Assembly: GCA_964368425.1 (NCBI GenBank)
Contig: CAYJAP010000020.1
Coordinates: forward strand, 1 to 12,698
From: CAYJAP01 sp964368425
GTDB taxonomy: Bacteria > Bacillota > Clostridia > Christensenellales > UBA1242
DNA: 12,698 nucleotides
Reading direction: 5' to 3'
Shown here piece by piece: positions 7,740-12,698 of this stretch. A program made the translations under genes and the position numbers. The notes under the pieces are model-generated. The model did no database searches. It worked only from the letters and a program-made list of their open reading frames with translations, and was not told where the DNA came from. Numbering within the stretch: the first letter of the stretch is position 1; every line of letters starts with the position of its first letter.

Positions 7740-7744
7740 ACCTC
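7740..7744 (-). promoter_or_regulatory. Ribosome binding site deciding the P-II copy 2 start
   Basis: GAGGT on the minus strand sits 4 bases before the ATG at 7735 and directly after the DUF1538 stop codon (7748-7746). The spacing is slightly short, but no better site exists for the alternative TTG at 7756. Confidence 0.6.
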
Positions 7745-7745
7745 G

Positions 7746-9266
7746 TTAATAGTCAAACTCGATTATTCGTACATCAGCTCGTTGTCTTGGTATAACAGGT
7801 ACTGGCTTTTTCTTGCGATGTGCAAGTTTATATATCAAGCCCAATATCTGTATGGCCAATATAGGTATAGCGGCAACGATAGCAAGATTGCCGAACGAGT
7901 TGAGAGTGACGTTTGTACCTAGTGTTTGGCACGTTCCCATAATGAACGGAAGAACAAAAGCCGACGACATTGTTCCGCAAGCTACTCCACCCGAATCAAA
8001 AGATATGCCCGTAAACATCTCAGGCGTAAATATTAACAGTGCTAAGATTACTACGTAAATAGGCACAATGATGTACAAGAAAGGTATATCGTACATCGCA
8101 CGTATTACCGCGAGAGCAAAGGCGATAGAGACCCCTATGGATATTGTTATCATCATCGTTTTGCTCCGGATAAGTCCGCCAGTTAAATCTTCTATTTGTT
8201 TATTTAGTATGTGGACAGAAGGTTCGGCGATTATCATAAACAAACCCATAACGATTGCTATTGGGATAAGTATCCAGTTGTAACTCAACGCAGATATTTT
8301 ATTTCCTAACAACACTCCCATAGGAAGAAGTCCTGAAGTTACTCCTGTCAGAAATATTACAATACCAACATATGTGTACAGTAATCCAACAATAATCTGT
8401 GCAAGCTGTTGCACAGGAGTTTTAATTTTTTTATCAAACTGGAATAGAAAGAATATAATCGTGATTGGAACTAATACTGCAGCAACGTCCACCATAAATT
8501 CTAAACTCACCGCTCCCATTCGTGTAAATATTTCCCCAAAGTTTTTGAAGGGAACTGCCTCTAATACTTTTGCTGCAATTTCGGACTTAGGAGAAAATAA
8601 TCCCATCAACATTACTGCGATGATAGGTCCTGTAGAGCATAATGCTATTGTTCCAAAATTATCGTTTTCCGATGTTTTTCCTGTTTTAATAGAAGATATA
8701 CCAAAACCAAATGAGACGAGAAATGGTACAGAAACTGCTCCGGTAGTTACTCCACTTGCATCAAATGAGATGGGTACAAATGTGTTTGGAACGAAGAATG
8801 ATAGCACCAAGATAAGTGCGTAGCAGCCGCCTAGCAACCATCCTAGTGGAATGTTGAAAATAGTTCGTAAAATGGCTATTGCTAAGAATATACCTGTACC
8901 AAGCGCAACAACTCCCATGAACACCCATTTATTTATGCTAGCTACCTGAGCGGCTAATACTGCTAGGTCTGGTTCCGCTATAGTAATCACAATCCCTACT
9001 ACCAGACTGGTGACAACCATCATCCATATTTTTTTACTTTTACTGATTGATGTGCCAATTTTTCTACCTATTTTGAGCATAGAATTATCTGCGCCTAACG
9101 TGAAAAGCCCCATGCCCAAAACTAGTAGGAGGGCACAGAATAGTAGATTGAAAATGTAGTTAGTTTCTATGTTAACAATGGTGAGGGAAAGAAATATTAT
9201 TATTCCAACGAGAGGAATAATAGATAGGCTAGATTCTTTGAGTTTATTCAGTAGTACTTTGTTCAC
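7746..9266 (-). CDS. DUF1538 family integral membrane protein, putative transporter
   Basis: A 506-residue polytopic membrane protein, roughly 12 or more hydrophobic helices, recognised as DUF1538 from its Gly-rich signatures. It is an internal duplication: ITIAEPDLAVLAAQV (94-108) and SFDASGVTTGAV (167-178) in the first half recur as MIIAEPSVHILNKQI (344-358) and SFDSGGVACGTM (422-433) in the second, offset by 250-255 residues, as in many transporters with two pseudo-symmetric repeats. The C-terminus (about 481-506) is a soluble, basic then acidic tail. The substrate is unknown. The start is a GTG with GAAGG 6 bases upstream; the next Met is at residue 52, inside a membrane segment. It is the first gene of the operon, 18-20 bases behind the predicted transcription start, and two P-II-like genes follow at once, suggesting regulation of transport by P-II. 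Confidence 0.85.
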   Translation of the reverse strand: MNKVLLNKLKESSLSIIPLVGIIIFLSLTIVNIETNYIFNLLFCALLLVLGMGLFTLGADNSMLKIGRKIGTSISKSKKIWMMVVTSLVVGIVITIAEPDLAVLAAQVASINKWVFMGVVALGTGIFLAIAILRTIFNIPLGWLLGGCYALILVLSFFVPNTFVPISFDASGVTTGAVSVPFLVSFGFGISSIKTGKTSENDNFGTIALCSTGPIIAVMLMGLFSPKSEIAAKVLEAVPFKNFGEIFTRMGAVSLEFMVDVAAVLVPITIIFFLFQFDKKIKTPVQQLAQIIVGLLYTYVGIVIFLTGVTSGLLPMGVLLGNKISALSYNWILIPIAIVMGLFMIIAEPSVHILNKQIEDLTGGLIRSKTMMITISIGVSIAFALAVIRAMYDIPFLYIIVPIYVVILALLIFTPEMFTGISFDSGGVACGTMSSAFVLPFIMGTCQTLGTNVTLNSFGNLAIVAAIPILAIQILGLIYKLAHRKKKPVPVIPRQRADVRIIEFDY

Positions 9267-9272
9267 ATAAAA

Positions 9273-9277
9273 CCTTC
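9273..9277 (-). promoter_or_regulatory. Ribosome binding site for the DUF1538 GTG start
   Basis: GAAGG on the minus strand, 6 bases before the GTG at 9266. It supports this non-ATG start for the first gene of the operon. Confidence 0.65.
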
Positions 9278-9292
9278 AAATTTTGTTAATTA

Positions 9293-9321
9293 ATTATATT
9301 GTTTCTCATAAGTTAAGTCAA
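9293..9321 (-). promoter_or_regulatory. Sigma-A-type promoter of the DUF1538/P-II operon
   Basis: On the minus strand, TTGACT (9321-9316) is followed after exactly 17 bases by a perfect TATAAT (9298-9293). Transcription should start near 9286, leaving a leader of about 20 bases before the GTG, too short for a riboswitch. All five downstream genes are within 10 bp of each other or overlap, so this promoter probably serves all six. Confidence 0.85.
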
Positions 9322-9356
9322 ATAAAGAAAAGAAATATATGCTTTTCGGCACATAT
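9322..9356 (-). terminator. Intrinsic terminator of the cytidine deaminase gene
   Basis: Minus-strand hairpin: ATATGTGC (9356-9349) pairs with GCATATAT (9342-9335) over 8 bp with one G-T pair, around the loop CGAAAA, followed by a T-rich run (9334-9322). It lies 9 bases after the deaminase stop codon, and its T-run touches the -35 box of the next promoter. Confidence 0.7.
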
Positions 9357-9365
9357 TCCCTCATT

Positions 9366-9749
9366 TTATTTCATAGGAAGAAGTTCGTCAATGGTGTATT
9401 CTTTTAAGTCCGGATACTTTCCATATATTATTTTTATATTTGGATACATTTCAGCGAACATTTGTCTGCAAATTCCGCAAGGAGTAACAACTTCAATTTC
9501 GTGGACCACTTTCAGATACTTAACAGTTATGCAGTATGCCAATTCTCGTTCTTGATGGGCTCTTGCGTTACCCGTCGCTACAGGTTCTGCACACACACTA
9601 TGCCACCATGGAACGTTCACGCCGACGTACATCTTTCCATCTTTTGTAGCAACCACGGAGCATGCTACACTCCTATCGCCTACTAAATCTCTATTTTTAT
9701 ATACCGTATCGTACGCTAGTTCGTACATGTCTTTTATGATCTTTTTCAT
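9366..9749 (-). CDS. Cytidine deaminase-like zinc enzyme
   Basis: A 127-residue member of the cytidine deaminase fold, the length of tetrameric CDA and of blasticidin-S deaminase. The zinc and catalytic residues are Cys53 and Glu55 in CAE (53-55) and Cys91 and Cys94 in PCGIC (90-94). Reaction: most likely cytidine or deoxycytidine to uridine or deoxyuridine plus ammonia. The WWHSVCAEPVATGNA segment (48-62) has CAEP rather than the CAER common in housekeeping CDA, so substrate preference may be altered; a blasticidin-type or other aminohydrolase role cannot be excluded. Start: ATG at 9749, 5 bases after AGGAG (9759-9755); a GTG at 9755 overlaps that site and is rejected. It is a single-gene unit with its own terminator, just upstream of the nucleoside-catabolism operon. 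Confidence 0.82.
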   Translation of the reverse strand: MKKIIKDMYELAYDTVYKNRDLVGDRSVACSVVATKDGKMYVGVNVPWWHSVCAEPVATGNARAHQERELAYCITVKYLKVVHEIEVVTPCGICRQMFAEMYPNIKIIYGKYPDLKEYTIDELLPMK

Positions 9750-9754
9750 ATTCA

Positions 9755-9759
9755 CTCCT
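9755..9759 (-). promoter_or_regulatory. Ribosome binding site deciding the deaminase start
   Basis: AGGAG on the minus strand, 5 bases before the ATG at 9749. It overlaps the alternative GTG at 9755-9753, which therefore cannot be the start. Confidence 0.8.
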
Positions 9760-9767
9760 GTATATTT

Positions 9768-9797
9768 AAGGTAACATAATCTGATTTATTATGTCAA
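9768..9797 (-). promoter_or_regulatory. Possible promoter of the cytidine deaminase gene
   Basis: Minus strand: a perfect TTGACA (9797-9792), 18 bases, then TACCTT (9773-9768) preceded by TG in the extended -10 position. The -10 is weak, but location and -35 fit. The rest of the divergent region 9756-9890 holds a short inverted repeat (TATTCGC at 9800-9806, GCGAATA at 9843-9849) and no clear plus-strand promoter. Confidence 0.45.
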
Positions 9798-9890
9798 ATT
9801 ATTCGCACATATAAACATGTTACTTCGCCACTTAACAAAAAAGCGAATATTTTCATAAATAAGTAGGAAGAGATATAACGGGAGGGCCGT

Positions 9891-10790
9891 ATGACATTTA
9901 GAGAGTTGCAAGATGATATTCTTACGCTTAGTGATTTACCAGATGTAGATTTTTTCACGGTAGGGTATAGTATGATGGGTAAACCCATTTACGGAGCACA
10001 CATAGGGAGTTACGAGGGAAACCAAATACTAATCGAGGGAGGGATACATGCCAGAGAATATCCAACAGCACTACTGCTGGTGCAGCAGGTAAAACATCTA
10101 AAAAATGCATCTTTTAGAGGGGGAATGTACTTCATTCCGCTAACCAATCCTGATGGGGCACAAATTGTGTTAGAGGGTATTAACTGGTTAGATTGTGAAA
10201 AGCAGAGAGGGTATTTATCGTCTGTAAATAATGGAAGTGTAGATTACTCACAATGGAAAGCGAATGCTAATGCAGTAGATTTAAATGTTAACTTCGACGC
10301 TGACTGGGGTGGAGGTGCTCAAAATGTTTTTTGTCCCGCTCCAGGGAATTTCGTGGGATATTATCCCAATAGCGAGCGAGAGGTGAGAAATCTTATCGAT
10401 TTCACTGAAAAAATCTCTCCGGCTTTAACATTGTCTTATCACTCTAAGGGAGAGGTAATATACTACGGTTTTACAGGGTTAACGCCTGAGCAAATAGAAC
10501 GAGATTTGAAAATAGCTAACGCAATATCAGAGGAGACAGGGTATCAGGTAATCCGGACTTCTCAGAGTACTGGGGGATATTCTGACTGGGTATCTCGACA
10601 TCTCGAAGTGCCGGCGTTTACCATTGAAATTGGCGCTTATTCTCTTCCGACGCCATTACCGATTGAAGCGATGCCGGAGATATATGAGAAAAACAAAGAT
10701 GTCCCACTTGTTGCATTGAGGGCTTATGAAAATATTTTGACTACTAGCAGAGTTTTTAAGTTGTTCAATAATCCTTTTCTAAAACGATAA
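9891..10790 (+). CDS. M14 family zinc metallopeptidase (M14C-like)
   Basis: A 299-residue zinc peptidase. Zinc ligands are His53 and Glu56 in GGIHAREYPTA (50-60) and His184 in SYHSKGE; the general base is Glu246 in FTIEIG. NPDG (86-89) and VDLNVNF (129-135) follow family order. Where carboxypeptidases A/B have DLNRNF, Val133 replaces the Arg that binds the substrate carboxylate. This and the PGNFVGYYPNSEREV segment fit the M14C branch, whose known members cut gamma-D-glutamyl-diamino acid bonds in cell-wall peptides. There is no signal peptide, so it is probably cytosolic and may recycle murein peptides; this is inference. GGAGG (9881-9885) precedes the ATG. The gene stands divergent from the deaminase gene. 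Confidence 0.85.
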   Translation: MTFRELQDDILTLSDLPDVDFFTVGYSMMGKPIYGAHIGSYEGNQILIEGGIHAREYPTALLLVQQVKHLKNASFRGGMYFIPLTNPDGAQIVLEGINWLDCEKQRGYLSSVNNGSVDYSQWKANANAVDLNVNFDADWGGGAQNVFCPAPGNFVGYYPNSEREVRNLIDFTEKISPALTLSYHSKGEVIYYGFTGLTPEQIERDLKIANAISEETGYQVIRTSQSTGGYSDWVSRHLEVPAFTIEIGAYSLPTPLPIEAMPEIYEKNKDVPLVALRAYENILTTSRVFKLFNNPFLKR

Positions 10791-10816
10791 ATTTTTATAA
10801 AGCTAGCCTACGGATG

Positions 10817-10825
10817 TGATATAAT
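10817..10825 (+). promoter_or_regulatory. Extended -10 promoter element, copy 1
   Basis: TGATATAAT is a perfect TGnTATAAT extended -10 box. No good -35 is present, which extended -10 promoters tolerate. A start near 10832 would give a leader of about 63 bases for the VTT-domain gene. Confidence 0.6.
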
Positions 10826-10841
10826 ATTCTCAGTGGAGATG

Positions 10842-10854
10842 TTAGATATTCTAA
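10842..10854. repeat. 13-bp palindrome between two -10 elements
   Basis: TTAGA-TAT-TCTAA is a perfect inverted repeat with a 3-base centre, just downstream of the first extended -10 element. It could be an operator; nothing else supports this, and AT-rich DNA yields such palindromes by chance. Confidence 0.35.
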
Positions 10855-10868
10855 ATGCAGATAATAGG

Positions 10869-10877
10869 TGATATAAT
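10869..10877 (+). promoter_or_regulatory. Extended -10 promoter element, copy 2
   Basis: A second perfect TGATATAAT, 52 bp after the first and inside a repeated GTGATATAATAT. A start near 10884 would leave only about 11 bases before the ATG, with AGGGG (10886-10890) as ribosome site, so it may be a remnant rather than an active promoter. Confidence 0.45.
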
Positions 10878-10894
10878 ATCTTAACAGGGGTTAT

Positions 10895-11710
10895 ATGAAA
10901 TTTTACGAGAGTGCTAATTTATCATTAAAACAGATGGCTATACGGGGGACAGTAGCGTCACTACTTCTCATATTATTTTTACTAGCTATATACCTACCTC
11001 TAAAGCTAACGGGTGCTCTAAGCACTATTACCAGTCCACTGGATTTGAAAAATCTTATTTTATCAGGTGGCGGCTGGAGTTTATTGTTGTTCGCAGTGAT
11101 ACAGTTTTTACAGGTTACTTTTATTCCTCTGCCGGCTATAATCACTACTACAGTGGGGACGTTGATATTCGGACCTTGGATTACATTATTGATTAGTACA
11201 ATAGCCGTGATGGCGGGAAGTATCTTCGCATTTTGGCTAGGTAGAAAGTTTGGAAGGACACTGTTATTCTGGGTAACTGGTGAAAGAAAAGGAAGGGTGT
11301 TAATCAATAAAGTCTCAAAAGGAAAATATCTATTTTTCCTGATGATGTTGTTTCCTTTCTTTCCTGATGATGTATTGTGTATAGTTGCGGGAGTTACAAA
11401 AATGAGTTATTCCTTCTTTATCGTAACAAACATTATTTGTCGTCCGCTTGCACTGTTACCGATTTGTTTTATGGGAAGCGGAGAGATAATTCCCTTCACA
11501 GGCTGGGGGATACCTGTTTGGATAGTCTTGGGAGGGATCATGTTAACACTTTTCTTTCTGAGTGTAAGATACCAGCCGCAAATTGAGAAAAAACTATCCA
11601 GATTTGCATTGATAAGAGAAGTTGGTATGGCGGAGTTCAATAAAAGACCGAGCGTCATAATTAAGAAAAGATATTACAAACTACAAGCAATGAAAATAAA
11701 AAGCACCTAA
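10895..11710 (+). CDS. VTT-domain (TVP38/TMEM64/DedA-like) membrane protein
   Basis: A 271-residue integral membrane protein of the VTT/SNARE-associated superfamily. An N-terminal helix (about 19-38) is followed by hydrophobic segments near 62-80, 85-112, 145-168, 172-195 and 203-224. The family signatures are GSIFAFWLGRKFG (108-120) and PFFPDDVLCIVAG (154-166), the re-entrant core region. DedA/TVP38 proteins are linked to lipid scrambling or flipping (undecaprenyl phosphate, phosphatidylethanolamine) and membrane homeostasis; which lipid this one handles is unknown. The tail (226-271) is cytosolic and basic. AGGGG precedes the ATG, with two extended -10 boxes upstream. Its stop codon lies inside the loop of the terminator hairpin that follows. 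Confidence 0.87.
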   Translation: MKFYESANLSLKQMAIRGTVASLLLILFLLAIYLPLKLTGALSTITSPLDLKNLILSGGGWSLLLFAVIQFLQVTFIPLPAIITTTVGTLIFGPWITLLISTIAVMAGSIFAFWLGRKFGRTLLFWVTGERKGRVLINKVSKGKYLFFLMMLFPFFPDDVLCIVAGVTKMSYSFFIVTNIICRPLALLPICFMGSGEIIPFTGWGIPVWIVLGGIMLTLFFLSVRYQPQIEKKLSRFALIREVGMAEFNKRPSVIIKKRYYKLQAMKIKST

Positions 11711-11722
11711 ACGGTGCTTTTT
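11698..11722. terminator. Bidirectional intrinsic terminator overlapping a stop codon
   Basis: A perfect 10-bp inverted repeat, AAAAAGCACC (11698-11707) and GGTGCTTTTT (11713-11722), with loop TAAAC. The TAA in the loop is the stop codon of the VTT-domain gene. A- and T-runs on the arms let it work for the converging uridine kinase gene too, which ends 15 bp away. Confidence 0.88.
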
Positions 11723-11737
11723 AGTTTATGTTTATTT

Positions 11738-12655
11738 TTAATCCGTGTCTATAAATTCCCACATCAGAGAAGTTGTAGGTATAATGCTTTTATTGAATCC
11801 TTTCGCTGCTATTAACATGTTTCCAAAAGGAAATACGTCGTCTATATCTCGGTCTTGTAGTAATATTTCGAAGACGTCTTTCTTATACAATCCCAGCTCG
11901 TAAGAATGGGTGGTATTGACCACAAAATTGGCTGTCTTTGCATAGGGTGTAATATATTTATCTTCTGCTGCACAGACAGTCGGCCACGACTCCAGAGATT
12001 TCTCCAGCGTCGTATTTCTTCGTTCCACATCTCTTACTACCCGACGAATGAGTCTAACATCTCTATAATGTATAGCATCTTGTTTATATTTAAATCCACT
12101 TAAGGCATTGATATAAACTTTAAAGTATTTCTTAGTTCCGATAGCCTTTATTAGCAACGGGTTTAGCACATGTAGTCCTTCAAAAATTATCATAGAATTA
12201 TCGTCAAACGTCATGTCAAACACTCCCGCATGGCTCTGTCCTGACTGGAAATCAAAGTGTGGAAATTTTGCTTTACCTGTTTCAAAAAGCTCCGAGAAAC
12301 AATCTTTAAGCTGTTGTAAATTAACGGTCGTAACGTTGTCGTAGTCCCGCTGCCCGTTGGGGAGAAAAGGAGTATCCTCACGGCTTATAAAGAAATCGTC
12401 CATAGATACAATCTGCACTTTTTTTCCCATGCGTTCAAAAATTTCTTTCAATAGTACCGCAGTAGTAGTTTTTCCGGCACAACTTGGTCCAGCCATTAAC
12501 ACAACTTTACACTGTTTCTTATTATATATCTTATGTACGAGAGTAAAAAGCTGAGCACGATAACTGCTTTCTGCTTTAGAAATTACATGTTTGATATCGT
12601 GAGACATCTCTTCATTAATTTTTATTAAATCAATAAAAGGTTTTTTAACTCGCAT
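11738..12655 (-). CDS. Uridine kinase-like nucleoside kinase (PRK/UDK superfamily)
   Basis: A 305-residue P-loop kinase of the phosphoribulokinase/uridine kinase superfamily. Walker A is GPSCAGKT (56-63); SMDDFF (84-89) carries the substrate-binding Asp pair, FEGLH (158-162) the second catalytic region, and RLIRRVVRD (201-209) and EDKYITPY (231-238) the lid and nucleotide-contact parts. It resembles the kinase half of the long Bacillota nucleoside kinases of about 550 residues, but the N-terminal TGS/threonyl-tRNA-synthetase-like part is absent. Likely reaction: uridine or cytidine to UMP or CMP. The ATG has GGAG 6 bases upstream (12664-12661). A TATAAA at 12684-12679 may be its -10 box; the -35 would lie outside the window. 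It converges on the VTT-domain gene and shares its terminator. Confidence 0.83.
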   Translation of the reverse strand: MRVKKPFIDLIKINEEMSHDIKHVISKAESSYRAQLFTLVHKIYNKKQCKVVLMAGPSCAGKTTTAVLLKEIFERMGKKVQIVSMDDFFISREDTPFLPNGQRDYDNVTTVNLQQLKDCFSELFETGKAKFPHFDFQSGQSHAGVFDMTFDDNSMIIFEGLHVLNPLLIKAIGTKKYFKVYINALSGFKYKQDAIHYRDVRLIRRVVRDVERRNTTLEKSLESWPTVCAAEDKYITPYAKTANFVVNTTHSYELGLYKKDVFEILLQDRDIDDVFPFGNMLIAAKGFNKSIIPTTSLMWEFIDTD

Positions 12656-12698
12656 TTTTTCTCCGTAGTATTTTATTTTTTATAGTCCACTTATGGCT

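Noticed and set aside
9267..9292. Riboswitch or leader element before the DUF1538 gene
   Set aside because: The predicted leader is only about 20 bases and holds just the ribosome site.
9794..9988. Small minus-strand frame across the deaminase/peptidase divergent region
   Set aside because: It overlaps the first 98 bases of the M14 peptidase antisense, has no ribosome site and no similarity that I recognise.
10839..10871. Ten-codon upstream ORF (ATG at 10839 to TGA at 10871) as a leader peptide
   Set aside because: GGAG directly abuts the ATG with no spacing and the peptide has no regulatory codon run; chance occurrence is likely.
10903..11307. Antisense frame opposite the VTT-domain gene
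   Set aside because: The plus frame has clear family motifs; the antisense product is a low-complexity mirror of hydrophobic codons.
1..12698. CRISPR array, insertion sequence, prophage or tRNA genes
   Set aside because: No spaced direct repeats, transposase or integrase motifs, terminal inverted repeats or tRNA-like cloverleaf were seen; genes are housekeeping or metabolic.

Overview
The window is ordinary bacterial chromosome with 15 protein-coding genes (one cut by the left edge), densely packed and AT-rich. Start codons mostly follow strong AGGAG-type ribosome sites, and promoters and hairpin terminators are of the sigma-A/Bacillota kind. Protein features (a P-II/DUF1538 module, a Bacillota-type uridine kinase domain, an archaeal-type CMP kinase) suggest an anaerobic low-GC Bacillota or a related lineage; I cannot name the species. 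I see no transposase, prophage, CRISPR array, tRNA or rRNA.

Layout. (A) 3-3642, plus strand: a likely operon of a glycerolipid acyltransferase-like protein (5' end missing), an archaeal-type cytidylate kinase, a nitroreductase, a short-chain dehydrogenase and a CDF metal-efflux transporter, ending at a hairpin shared with the convergent operon. (B) 9321 down to 3805, minus strand: a near-consensus sigma-A promoter drives six tightly spaced genes: a DUF1538 multi-pass membrane protein, two different P-II-like proteins, a nucleoside hydrolase, a ribokinase and enolase. (C) 9749-9366, minus: a cytidine deaminase-like gene with its own terminator directly upstream of the promoter of B. (D) 9891-11710, plus: an M14 zinc peptidase, then a VTT/DedA-like membrane protein behind two copies of an extended -10 promoter element. 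(E) 12655-11738, minus: a uridine-kinase-like gene convergent with D.

How the genes may fit together. Cytidine deaminase, nucleoside hydrolase and ribokinase form a route cytidine -> uridine -> uracil + ribose -> ribose-5-phosphate, which enters central carbon metabolism; enolase in the same operon fits a carbon or energy role. The uridine-kinase-like protein offers the competing salvage route. The most interesting element is the DUF1538 protein with two dedicated P-II-like proteins, which looks like a transporter with its own regulators (compare AmtB-GlnK). Its position at the head of a nucleoside-catabolism operon suggests, but does not prove, a substrate or signal linked to nucleosides or adenylate energy state.
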